A stretch of DNA of 6,828 nucleotides from an uncultured Collinsella sp. (GCA_902470835.1 CABRHR010000105.1:1-6828), one strand, 5' to 3'. Counted from the first letter of the stretch, positions 1 to 6,570 are shown. Program-made: numbers and translations. Notes: generated by a model from the sequence alone, not told the origin.

Positions 1-44
1 ATAGCGTAGCGTCTCGTGGGCTCGGAGATGTGTATAAGAGACAG
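1..44. other. Sequencing adapter (Nextera read-2 transposase adapter plus probable index), not genomic
   Basis: Bases 11-44 match the Illumina Nextera read-2 adapter, ending in the 19-base Tn5 mosaic end AGATGTGTATAAGAGACAG at 26-44. In the library construct an 8-base i7 index sits directly upstream, after a flow-cell sequence ending in AT. Bases 3-10 (AGCGTAGC) and 1-2 (AT) fit that layout. Genomic sequence therefore begins at 45. The identification rests on recognising the adapter. The exact index identity is inference. Confidence 0.97.
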
Positions 45-1158
45 GGGCTGCATCACCTTGATTGACAGCATAGATTGCCGCCGCATTACCCGACACCTCA
101 ACATTTGAATTAATGATGTCAATTCGAGGGATGGCGGACTGGGAGCCGGACTGGGAATATATTCCGTAGCCATGTTTACGACTGTAGCCAGTTCCGTCAC
201 CGCATCGAGCCGTGAGGCTCGAATTCTCGACGAGCACCCGCGACACGCCGTCCCCCGCGCGCATCCAAACACCATCCAAAACGTCGGCCCTATCACTCGC
301 CACGAGCGTAACATCCGCTCCGTTGGTAACACTCAAATATGTATCCTTACCCCCGGACGAATACAGGGCGACCGACGCACTGCATCCATTGCGCGCCGCC
401 GCATCTAATTTTGCGTTATCCACCGCGATGCACCCTCCATGCTCGGAGGAGATGTTTTCGGCATAGACTGCAACGGCGTTGAGCCCCCCATTCGCCTCCG
501 CCTCGACGTGGACGTCGGCGCCCTCGTTAATGGTTATGTCGCCTGCCCGCGTGTGAATGCCGATGGTATGAGGCGCTTTGTTCGTTGCCGTCACGTTAAC
601 GTTGGCACCGCGGATGTCCACGTCGCCGCCGGCCTTACCGTCCCCCGAAACCGCTATCGTATCGGTCCCGGCCGTCGCGTTGAGAGTCACGTCGCCCGAG
701 ATGGCGAGGCTACCGCACTCGACCTTAACAGCGCTCCTGCTCTTCTGTGGTTCGGCCGTCGCGTTGAGGGTTCCCTCCCCCGTGATGGCAAGGTTGCCGT
801 CCTTGACCTCGATAGCGCTCTGCAAGGAATCGGCCGTTACGGTGTTGGTGCCCGTCACGCCGATATTGAGGTTGCCCTGAGCGCTGATACCGGCGCCGTT
901 GTAGCCATTGAGCTTCATGTCGTCGGCGCCGTCCCAGGACCACGTTCCGGCATCGTCGCCGGCGGCCTTGTTGTACTGCGTGCCGCCGACGCTGACCCAC
1001 TCGGCGGCGAGCGCCACGCTCGGCAGCAGCAGCTGGCCGGCCATGAGCGCGCAAGCCCCCGCGCAGGCAAGCTTGGCGCCCACGCGACGCCACGTTCCAT
1101 GAGAGAGCGCGCACGAGCGGCCGTGGTCGATTGGGTTGTCATGGATTTGCGTTCGCAT
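45..1158 (-). CDS. Secreted repetitive surface protein, probable beta-helix adhesin-like; 3' end missing at contig edge
   Basis: The frame is open from ATG 1158 to the contig end without a stop: 371 complete genomic codons to base 46, after which the adapter is read in frame. AAGGAGG lies 5 nt upstream, fixing the start. Residues 1-25 form an unusually long, charged N-region ending in RR, followed by a hydrophobic stretch (about 28-52) ending SVALAA, a good Sec signal peptide with cleavage near residue 51-52. The mature part is rich in Gly, Ala, Asn, Thr and Val, in short beta-strand-like runs such as LNIGVTGTNTVTAD. It has a 28-residue repeat: GNLAITGEGTLNATA at 121-135 and GSLAISGDVTLNATA at 149-163. 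This resembles large parallel-beta-helix or carbohydrate-binding surface proteins of gut Actinomycetota. Any cell-wall anchor would lie in the missing C-terminus. The distal part (45 to about 400) is less GC-rich, with codons such as TTA, ATA and AGG. The exact family is unknown; an adhesin or glycan-binding role is inference. Confidence 0.85.
670..768 (-). repeat. Internal 28-codon repeat in surface protein gene
   Basis: The 15-mer GGCCGTCGCGTTGAG occurs at 670-684 and again at 754-768, exactly 84 bases (28 codons) apart. It encodes the conserved LNATA core of two successive protein repeats (residues 121-135 and 149-163). Flanking codons have diverged, so this is an old internal duplication rather than an assembly echo. 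Weaker, similar beta-strand units occur elsewhere in the protein. Confidence 0.7.
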
Positions 1159-1188
1159 GTGAGCCTCCTTGTCGTAAGGGGTGCTTCT

Positions 1189-1203
1189 GTAACACCATGT
1201 TAC
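1189..1203. promoter_or_regulatory. Candidate operator: perfect palindrome in divergent intergenic region
   Basis: GTAACA-CCA-TGTTAC is a perfect inverted repeat with 6-base arms and a 3-base spacer. It lies 31-45 bases upstream of the surface protein start codon, where a regulator would control that gene. The adjacent LuxR-type regulator is the obvious candidate partner, but that is inference; nothing in the sequence identifies the binding protein. Confidence 0.4.
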
Positions 1204-1328
1204 GGGAAGATAGCCGGATCCCGGGGCACAAATTCTCATGTGGCGCACCTGCCAGCGCAAAAGGCAACGAGCATGCAATTGGCAAGCACACCCCGCCCCC
1301 GAAAGGCCTGCCCCCTACCGTCATGGTC

Positions 1329-1334
1329 TACAAT
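1329..1334 (+). promoter_or_regulatory. Candidate -10 element for the luxR-type gene
   Basis: TACAAT matches the bacterial -10 consensus TATAAT at five of six positions and lies 37 bases before the chosen TTG start. No good -35 hexamer is visible 16-18 bases upstream. Its position upstream of 1372 but downstream of the alternative ATG at 1273 fits the TTG start. The call rests on a single hexamer. Confidence 0.3.
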
Positions 1335-1371
1335 CGAGGACACAATCATTCGTCCACCCAAAGGACCGTTC

Positions 1372-2775
1372 TTGAACCTGAGCAAGCCTAAAATCAACGC
1401 GCTTCTGGCGCTCGCGCTCTTCACCTTCGCTTTCCTTGCCGCCGAGTTTCGCTTCGATATCAATATCGGGCTACTCGCCGGCGCCGAGCGCGTTGTGCTC
1501 GCACAGGGCTTTATTCTGGGCGCGAGCGTGCTCGGCTTTATCGGGTACGCTCCGTTGCTTGAGCACGCGCAGCACAAAGGCCAGCCTCAGGCAGTTGTCA
1601 GTGCCGCCGTCCCCATCGCCATCTTGGGGTTGACTCAGATTCAGTCCCCCACGAGCCCGCTTGCGCTCGAGATTCTGGGATGCCTCGCATTCCTCGGGCT
1701 CGGTCTGCTGGGCGCCGCCACTCACCACGCCTTTTCGCTGGCATTCCAGGATGACCCCAAGCTTGCCACCGGTGCGGGGGCAGCCTATGCCGCGGGCATC
1801 CTGATGCAGTTCGCCATCAACCTGCTCAATTGCGGCGGTATCGCAGAGCTCATCGTCCTTGGCGCAGCGACTATCGCCATCTCCGCCCTCAGCACCACTA
1901 CCCAAGCGGCAAACGAGGGCCCCAGTCCCACCATCAATCCCTTTGCCGAGCCCTCGCACGCCCTCGCCAAGCAGGCGTGCTGGAGTATCGCGCTCGTCAT
2001 GATTCTCGCCTGCCTGTTCTCGACGCTCGATAACGTCGTCACGTTCTCCAACGCCCACGGCACCATCGCCGTACAGACCTGGCCGCGCCTCTTTTTGGCG
2101 GCGAGCGGTCTCGTCGCCGGTATCGTCTTTGATCTTGCCGAGCGTCGCTACATGGGCCTCATCATGCTCGGCGTCACGGTACTTTCCACCATCTCGATCT
2201 TGGCCGTGGAAGCCGGCGCCGACCCCAACCTGGGCCTTGTCGTCTTTTACCTGAGCTCGGGCTTTTTTGTCACGTTCTTTACTGCCACCTTTACACAGCT
2301 GGCACCGCGCATGCATACGCCCGCACTGTGGGCTGGCATGGGCCGCGCAGCCAACAACGTGTGCGCGTTCACTACGTCGGGCATCTCGCTGGCACTTGTG
2401 ACCTCGGGCAATGTCGCCATCATCATGATCGGCGCGCTCATGCTGCTTGTGGCGGCAAGTGTGGCGTTTGTAGCTGCGGGCCTGTTCCGCCTGCCCCAAA
2501 CCGAGCAGGAGCGCGAGCGCGAGCAGCTGGCAGAAGAAGCACTCGCCGCCCCCACCATCGAGGAGCAGCGCCAGGCCTTCATCGCCAACCACGCTCTCAC
2601 CCCGCGCGAAGTTGACGTGCTCATAGCCGTGACACAGGACGAACGCCCGCTCAAGCAAATCGCCGAGGAACTCGGCATCTCGATGCGCATGGTACAGCGC
2701 CACCTGAGCTCTATCTACCAAAAGACCGACACGCAGACGCGCGCCGGTCTCACCAAGGCCTTCCCCTCCGCCTAA
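1372..2775 (+). CDS. Membrane-bound LuxR-family transcriptional regulator (about 12 TM segments plus C-terminal HTH)
   Basis: The 467-aa protein has two parts. Residues about 9-370 hold roughly twelve hydrophobic segments, for example NALLALALFTFAFLAAEF at the start and a final IIMIGALMLLVAASVAF. A charged Glu/Gln/Arg-rich linker (about 372-408) leads to a LuxR/GerE helix-turn-helix at about 409-463, with LTPREVDVLIA, IAEELGISMRMVQRHL and IYQKTDT. This fits a one-component regulator that senses a ligand or membrane state and binds DNA from the membrane, an architecture frequent in Coriobacteriia. The ligand is unknown. I chose TTG 1372 because AAAGGA lies 6 nt upstream and the protein then begins MNLSKPKINALL just before TM1. 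An in-frame ATG at 1273 would add 33 mostly proline-rich residues unlike a membrane protein start. The open frame extends back to 439, but that part is antisense to the surface protein gene. The divergent neighbour is a plausible target. Confidence 0.9.
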   Translation: MNLSKPKINALLALALFTFAFLAAEFRFDINIGLLAGAERVVLAQGFILGASVLGFIGYAPLLEHAQHKGQPQAVVSAAVPIAILGLTQIQSPTSPLALEILGCLAFLGLGLLGAATHHAFSLAFQDDPKLATGAGAAYAAGILMQFAINLLNCGGIAELIVLGAATIAISALSTTTQAANEGPSPTINPFAEPSHALAKQACWSIALVMILACLFSTLDNVVTFSNAHGTIAVQTWPRLFLAASGLVAGIVFDLAERRYMGLIMLGVTVLSTISILAVEAGADPNLGLVVFYLSSGFFVTFFTATFTQLAPRMHTPALWAGMGRAANNVCAFTTSGISLALVTSGNVAIIMIGALMLLVAASVAFVAAGLFRLPQTEQEREREQLAEEALAAPTIEEQRQAFIANHALTPREVDVLIAVTQDERPLKQIAEELGISMRMVQRHLSSIYQKTDTQTRAGLTKAFPSA

Positions 2776-2778
2776 AAC

Positions 2779-2821
2779 AAAAACCACCACAAAGGTGCCT
2801 GTCCCCTTTGTGGTGGTTTTT
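2779..2821. terminator. Strong bidirectional rho-independent terminator between convergent genes
   Basis: A perfect 17-bp stem (2779-2795 with 2805-2821) encloses a 9-base loop. The stem begins with an A-run and ends with TTTTT, so it gives a terminator with a U-tract on both strands. It lies 3 bases after the regulator stop codon and 6 bases beyond the stop of the convergent kinase-like gene. The core AAAGGTGCCTGTCCCCTTT resembles the hairpin at 3469-3497, so a dispersed repeat may have been captured as the terminator. Confidence 0.9.
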
Positions 2822-2827
2822 GGTCGG

Positions 2828-3451
2828 TTAGCCTTCGAGCTGCGCCACTTTGTAGCGGTAGGCAGCGGTGATGACGTCCTTGCAGCCCTCGCGGCCCAGC
2901 TTGGCGCGGTTGACGACGATGTCTTTACCGCTCGTCATCTTCCACTTTCCGGCACTGTAACGCTTGTAAAATGCCTCGCGCGCCTTCTGCTGCTGCTTGA
3001 CCAGCTTGGCGCCCTTCTTTTTGTTGAGGCCGCGCTTCTTGCGCACGATCTCGACGCGATCCTCAAAGGGCGCAGTCACCAGCACGGCGATGTGGTTGGG
3101 GTTGTTGCGCAGCAGGTAGTCGGACAGACGGCCTTCGATAATGCAGCTCTCGGTCTCACCCAGATCCAAAATCACCTGGCTCATCTTTTGGAACAACTTG
3201 TCCGAGTACGAACGCGCATCGTAGCGGTCGGGCAGAAACGCCATGTTCTCCACGGCCAGGCGCTCGTCGTAGACGGCCATCTTGTCGAGCGACTCGCCCG
3301 CGCGCAGCGAAGCACGCACCAGCAGCTCGTTATCGTACAGCGGAATCCCCAGCTCATCGGCGAGGATACGACCAATCTCGTGGCCCTCGGCGCCAAAGTC
3401 GCGCGCGATGGTAATGACCACAGGATTCTTCTTGTTCTCCAGATCGCTCAT
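2828..3451 (-). CDS. Cytidylate kinase-like family protein
   Basis: The 207-aa protein fits the cytidylate-kinase-like P-loop family. The N-terminus reads VITIARDFGAEGHEIGRIL, where family members usually have RxFGSGGREIG. The phosphate-binding loop is residues 20-27 (GAEGHEIG) and lacks the GKS/T of classical P-loops, as is normal here. YDNELL (39-44) follows, then CIIEGRLSDYLL (103-114), corresponding to the family's (V)xGRxxDYxL motif. A basic segment (137-155, RKKRGLNKKK) probably forms the lid. Start ATG 3451 has AAAGGA 6 nt upstream. An in-frame GTG at 3496 would translate the upstream hairpin and is rejected. It is the last gene after the transporter, 48 nt downstream of the second permease and probably co-transcribed. 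Whether it phosphorylates a nucleotide is untested; proteins of this family are often encoded away from nucleotide metabolism. No link to amino acid uptake is visible. Confidence 0.88.
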   Translation of the reverse strand: MSDLENKKNPVVITIARDFGAEGHEIGRILADELGIPLYDNELLVRASLRAGESLDKMAVYDERLAVENMAFLPDRYDARSYSDKLFQKMSQVILDLGETESCIIEGRLSDYLLRNNPNHIAVLVTAPFEDRVEIVRKKRGLNKKKGAKLVKQQQKAREAFYKRYSAGKWKMTSGKDIVVNRAKLGREGCKDVITAAYRYKVAQLEG

Positions 3452-3468
3452 CGCGATTCCTTTCTCTA

Positions 3469-3497
3469 TGTGACAAAGGGGCTGTCCCTTTGCCACA
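3469..3497. repeat. Short hairpin with CTGTCCC core between permease and kinase-like gene
   Basis: Arms 3469-3479 and 3487-3497 pair over 11 bp with one mismatch around a 7-base loop. The core ACAAAGGGGCTGTCCCTTTG closely resembles the terminator hairpin at 2779-2821, in the same orientation. On the transcribed minus strand no U-tract follows, so it is not a typical terminator. It may be a REP-like element that stabilises the upstream transporter mRNA or lowers expression of the distal gene; that effect is inference. Confidence 0.65.
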
Positions 3498-3499
3498 TT

Positions 3500-4138
3500 C
3501 TACGCTGCCACCATTCGCCTCTGATACGCTCGGACCAGCAGCGAGATACCAAAGTTGAGCACAAAGTACATCGCAAATACCAGGCCGTAGAGCATAAGCA
3601 CCTGCGACAGGTCGATCGCATGGGCCATCACGACGTTTGCCGTGTACATGAGCTCGGCCACGTTAATGCCCGAAAGATACGAGCTGTCCTTGATGACGGT
3701 CGTGCACTGGCTAAACAGCGCCGGAATAATCGTCTTAAACGTCTGCGGCAGAATGATGTAGCGCATGGTGGCAAAGAAGCCAAAGCCCTGGCTCTGCGCT
3801 GCCTCAAACTGGCCGCGCGGAATCGAGTTGAGGCCGCCGCGCACAATCTCGGCCATAACAGCGCTGGTAAACAGCGTAAAGGCGATGGTCGAAATCACAA
3901 TGTCCAAACCCTGCACCGTAAAGTAGATAAACAGAATCCACAGCAGGTTCGGCGTACAACGGAACAGCTCGATATATGCGCTCACCAAAATACGGAACGG
4001 GCGGGGCGCATAGCTTTTAACGAGCGCCAGCACCGTGCCAAAGATGAGCGAGAAAAAGATCGACAGCGCCGAGATCTCGATTGTCTTAACAAAGCCGCCC
4101 CAAATGTAGAGCAGGTTGGTCGCGTTGAAGATTTCCAT
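3500..4138 (-). CDS. Polar amino acid ABC transporter permease (HisM/GltK-type), second subunit
   Basis: The 212-aa inner-membrane protein is one of two permeases forming the importer channel. It has about five hydrophobic segments, starting near residue 14 and ending near 205. The cytoplasmic EAA loop that contacts the ATPase reads EAAQSQG at 112-118, preceded by SIPRGQF and followed by YIILPQTFKTIIPAL. This is the signature of the His/Glu/Gln/polar-amino-acid permease family (HEQRo). The length is normal to slightly short. ATG 4138 follows the first permease stop by 3 nt. Its Shine-Dalgarno AGGAGG lies inside the last codons of that gene, so the two are probably translationally coupled. With the first permease it likely forms a heterodimer. 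Substrate is inferred from the binding protein, not from this subunit. Confidence 0.93.
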   Translation of the reverse strand: MEIFNATNLLYIWGGFVKTIEISALSIFFSLIFGTVLALVKSYAPRPFRILVSAYIELFRCTPNLLWILFIYFTVQGLDIVISTIAFTLFTSAVMAEIVRGGLNSIPRGQFEAAQSQGFGFFATMRYIILPQTFKTIIPALFSQCTTVIKDSSYLSGINVAELMYTANVVMAHAIDLSQVLMLYGLVFAMYFVLNFGISLLVRAYQRRMVAA

Positions 4139-4141
4139 GCG

Positions 4142-4888
4142 CTAGGCCTCCTCTACGTTGTCGAGCCCCAGCTCGGCCAGGCTCACGCCGCGCGGACGCT
4201 CCTTGGAGCGGCGCTCGAGCCACTGCACCAGCATGGCGAGCGGAAAGCAGATGATGAAGTACATAAGGCAGCAGACGATGTATCCCTGCAGGTAACCGTA
4301 CAGACTCACAAAGTTGTCGGAACGATACATAAGGTCGCCGCCGGCCACGAGCGCCAACACCGACGTGTTCTTGACCAGGTTGAGTGCCTGGTTGCACAGC
4401 GGCGGCAGAATGATCTTGAACGTCTGGGGCAGTACGATGTACCAGTAGGCCTGCGCACGGGTGAAGCCCTGGCTCTGGGCCGCCTCCATCTGACCGCGCG
4501 GAACCGCCTCGATACCAGTGCGGATGACCTCCGAAATGTAGGCCGCGTGATACAGGCCCACGCCCAAGAAGCCCAGCACGAACGGCGCGATGCGCACCGG
4601 CTGGTCGGCACCGGTCATGGCCTGCAAAAACTGCGGACCGGCCATGTACATAAAGAGCACCTGCACGGGCAACGGGGTGTTCTGGTAAAACTCGACGTAC
4701 ACGCGGCTTATGGCGCGCAGCACGCGCGAGCGAGTGGTAGAGAACACGCCCAGCAGCGTACCCAGCACCAGCGACAGCAGCAGGCCGGCAACGACCACCT
4801 GCAGCGTCACGCCAAAGCCCTCCCAGAAGGGCCCCATGTTTTGAAATGTCGTCGACCAACGGTCGGCGTCAAATAATCCTTCGAGCAT
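4142..4888 (-). CDS. Polar amino acid ABC transporter permease (HisM/GltJ-type), first subunit
   Basis: This 248-aa inner-membrane permease has a first TM segment at about 27-49, the family motif EFYQNTPLPVQVLF at 66-79, and the ATPase-docking loop EAVPRGQMEAAQSQG at 127-141 followed by YIVLPQTFKIILPPL. These are typical of HEQRo-family permeases. Its C-terminal tail (RRSKERPRGVSLAELG) is longer and more charged than that of the second permease. I chose ATG 4888 because AAGGAAGGA lies about 5 nt upstream and the protein then starts MLEGLFDADRW. An upstream in-frame start at 4957 lies inside the binding-protein gene and has no comparable ribosome binding site. The gene follows the binding protein by 25 nt and precedes its partner permease by 3 nt. 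Channel partnership is well supported by context; substrate is inferred. Confidence 0.93.
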   Translation of the reverse strand: MLEGLFDADRWSTTFQNMGPFWEGFGVTLQVVVAGLLLSLVLGTLLGVFSTTRSRVLRAISRVYVEFYQNTPLPVQVLFMYMAGPQFLQAMTGADQPVRIAPFVLGFLGVGLYHAAYISEVIRTGIEAVPRGQMEAAQSQGFTRAQAYWYIVLPQTFKIILPPLCNQALNLVKNTSVLALVAGGDLMYRSDNFVSLYGYLQGYIVCCLMYFIICFPLAMLVQWLERRSKERPRGVSLAELGLDNVEEA

Positions 4889-4913
4889 TTGATTCCTTCC
4901 TTGGACGATGCGC

Positions 4914-5789
4914 CTATACAAGACCCCAGGTCTTGACCTCTTGGTCGAGCCAGCCATCGGCCAGGCGATCGCAAATCACCTGATCGACCACGGCCGAAAG
5001 GTCGCAGCCCTTCTTGGTCGCCACGCCGTAGCCCTGCTCGCCAAACTTGACCTCAGGCTGCAGCAACTCAACGGTCTCGTTCATATAGCCGGCCAGCGTG
5101 GAGCGGTCCATGGCAAAGACGTCGATATTGCCGGCGTCGAGCGAACTCTTGATGATGGGGTAGCCGCTAAAGGCCCTAAACTCGGGCTTGCAGCTAAAGC
5201 CGTTGTCCTTGATCATCTGCTCGATCAGGCCCTGCGTGGTAGCACCCTGGCTCACGCCGATGACCTTGCCGTCCAGGTCCTCAATCGAGGTAAAGCCCGA
5301 ACGCTTCTTGACCATGAGTCCCACGTAGTCGGTGCGGTACGGTGTCGAGAAATCCCAGCTCTTCTTGCGCTCGTCGGTGATGGTGTAGGTCGCCGCGACT
5401 ACGTCAAGTTGACCGTTATCGATCAGCGGGCCGCGCGTCTTGGGCGTTACGTCGGTAAACTCGACAAGCTCCTGGGCACGGGCCTCCTTGTAGCTCACGC
5501 CAAAGACGGCAGCGGCGATCTGATAGCACAAATCGACTTCCATGCCCTCAAAGCGACCCTTGGCGGTGTCGTAATAGCCGTAACCGGGAACGTCCTTCTT
5601 AACGCCGGCATTCAGATGTCCACGCGACTTGATGGCCGCAAGCTTGGACCCCTTGTCGGAGCCCTCGCCGCTGGTGGAGTTGCCGCAACCGGTAAGCGCG
5701 GTCCCCGTCAGCGCGAGCATGCCGGCGCCAGCCAGCTGCAAAAAGTGACGGCGCGACACGGCCGCCCTCGTCATATCCGTCATGTCCAT
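4914..5789 (-). CDS. Amino acid ABC transporter substrate-binding lipoprotein, PEB1-like (glutamate/aspartate type), with Tat-type signal
   Basis: The 291-aa protein captures the substrate outside the membrane and delivers it to the permeases. The N-terminus has a twin-arginine motif SRRHFLQ (residues 12-18), a hydrophobic stretch and a lipobox LTGC with the lipidated Cys at 35. This points to Tat export and lipid anchoring. The body is a family 3 solute-binding protein: GVKKDVPGYGYYD, FEGMEVDL (about 80-87), KTRGPLIDNG (117-126), AATYTITDERK, the hinge-region GVSQGATTQ and the C-terminal KTWGLV. These closely resemble Campylobacter PEB1, an aspartate/glutamate binder. The start is uncertain: GTG 5792, ATG 5789, ATG 5783 and ATG 5774 are all in frame. 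I took 5789, with AGG 7 nt upstream in the end of the ATPase gene. Substrate is inferred from resemblance; glutamine or another polar amino acid remains possible. Confidence 0.93.
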   Translation of the reverse strand: MDMTDMTRAAVSRRHFLQLAGAGMLALTGTALTGCGNSTSGEGSDKGSKLAAIKSRGHLNAGVKKDVPGYGYYDTAKGRFEGMEVDLCYQIAAAVFGVSYKEARAQELVEFTDVTPKTRGPLIDNGQLDVVAATYTITDERKKSWDFSTPYRTDYVGLMVKKRSGFTSIEDLDGKVIGVSQGATTQGLIEQMIKDNGFSCKPEFRAFSGYPIIKSSLDAGNIDVFAMDRSTLAGYMNETVELLQPEVKFGEQGYGVATKKGCDLSAVVDQVICDRLADGWLDQEVKTWGLV

Positions 5790-5797
5790 CACCGCGC

Positions 5798-6529
5798 CTA
5801 GTGCAGAATCTTGGACAGGAACTCGCGGCAGCGCGGGTTCTCGGGGTTATCGAAGAAGTGCTCGGGCGTGCCCTCCTCCAGGATGCGGCCGTCCTCCATA
5901 AAGATGACGCGGTCGGCCACCTGGCGCGCAAAGCCCATCTCGTGCGTCACGCAGATCATGGTGATGTCCTCCTGCGCAAGCTCGATCATAACGTCGAGCA
6001 CCTCCTGGACCATCTCGGGGTCGAGTGCCGAGGTCGGCTCGTCAAACAGGATGATGGGCTGCTTGGTGCACAGGGCACGGGCGATGGCGATGCGCTGCTG
6101 CTGTCCACCCGAGAGGTTCTGCGGATACTCGCCGGCCTTGTGAGCCATGCCGACGCGCTTAAGCGCGGCAACGGCAATCTCGGTTGCCTCTTCCTTGCTC
6201 TTCTTTTGCAGCTTGATAGGAGCGAGCGTGAGGTTGCCCAGCACCGTCATGTTGGGATATAGGTTGAACTGCTGAAACACCATGGAACTATACTTGCGAG
6301 CCATCTCCAGGTGGTTCTTCTTGGTAAGCGGCGTGCCGTCGATGATGACCTCGCCCGACGTAGGCTCTTCTAGGTAATCCACGCAGCGGATGAGCGTCGA
6401 CTTGCCCGAACCGGACGGCCCGATCATTACGAGCTTCTCGCCGCGCTTAACGGTGAGATTGATGTCTTTGAGCACATGCAGGTCGCCAAAGTACTTGTTG
6501 AGATGCTTGATCTCGATCATGTCTGCCAT
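5798..6529 (-). CDS. Polar amino acid ABC transporter ATP-binding protein (GlnQ/GluA family)
   Basis: The 243-aa cytoplasmic ATPase powers the importer. All nucleotide-binding motifs are intact: Walker A GPSGSGKST (37-45), Q-loop VFQQFNLYP (84-92), signature LSGGQQQR (139-146), Walker B IILFDE (159-164), D-loop SALD (167-170) and switch His in VTHE (196). The FQQFNLYPNMTVLGNL stretch and the length are typical of GlnQ/HisP-family polar amino acid ATPases. Start ATG 6529 has AAGGGA about 5 nt upstream; the second Met codon at 6520 lacks spacing for that site. It is the first gene of the operon, followed 8 nt later by the binding protein. The order ATPase, binding protein, permease, permease matches corynebacterial gluABCD and the Campylobacter PEB1 locus. 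No specific regulator gene is adjacent. Confidence 0.96.
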   Translation of the reverse strand: MADMIEIKHLNKYFGDLHVLKDINLTVKRGEKLVMIGPSGSGKSTLIRCVDYLEEPTSGEVIIDGTPLTKKNHLEMARKYSSMVFQQFNLYPNMTVLGNLTLAPIKLQKKSKEEATEIAVAALKRVGMAHKAGEYPQNLSGGQQQRIAIARALCTKQPIILFDEPTSALDPEMVQEVLDVMIELAQEDITMICVTHEMGFARQVADRVIFMEDGRILEEGTPEHFFDNPENPRCREFLSKILH

Positions 6530-6564
6530 GAATGTCCCTTCCCTGCGTTTACACGAGTTGAACT

Positions 6565-6570
6565 ATTGTA
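6565..6570 (-). promoter_or_regulatory. Candidate -10 element for the transporter operon
   Basis: On the minus strand this reads TACAAT, one base from the -10 consensus, 35 bases upstream of the ATPase start codon. This would give a short leader of roughly 28 nt. The -35 region is poor: only a weak TGCGGA is seen at about the right spacing. The evidence is position plus one hexamer. The same TACAAT hexamer precedes the regulator gene. Confidence 0.35.

Noticed and set aside
1216..1225. Overlapping GGATCC and CCCGGG sites resembling a cloning polylinker
   Set aside because: No other polylinker sites or vector sequence flank them, and the surrounding sequence fits the intergenic region. Chance is sufficient in GC-rich DNA.
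439..1371. A 311-codon N-terminal extension of the luxR-type frame
   Set aside because: It is antisense to the surface protein gene, whose signal peptide, ribosome binding site and repeats are convincing. The extension is compositionally odd (Arg/Val/Gly/Pro-rich) and has no family resemblance. TTG 1372 with AAAGGA gives a normal start.
1471..2790. A 439-codon minus-strand open frame opposite the regulator
   Set aside because: It is antisense to the membrane regulator, rich in Asp, Gly, Arg and His, and has no recognisable motif or ribosome binding site.
3452..3496. Upstream GTG start for the kinase-like gene
   Set aside because: It would translate the hairpin at 3469-3497 and add 15 residues unlike the family. 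ATG 3451 has a clear ribosome binding site.
2779..3497. CRISPR-like array from the repeated hairpins
   Set aside because: There are only two diverged copies with a full gene between them, so there is no repeat-spacer periodicity.
2795..4876. A 693-codon plus-strand open frame opposite the permeases and kinase-like gene
   Set aside because: It lies antisense to three well-supported genes. Its translation is His/Gln/Arg-rich with no domain, as expected of a shadow frame in high-GC sequence, and it starts inside the terminator.
4908..5801. A 297-codon plus-strand open frame opposite the binding protein gene
   Set aside because: It mirrors the binding protein almost exactly and has no independent signal of coding.
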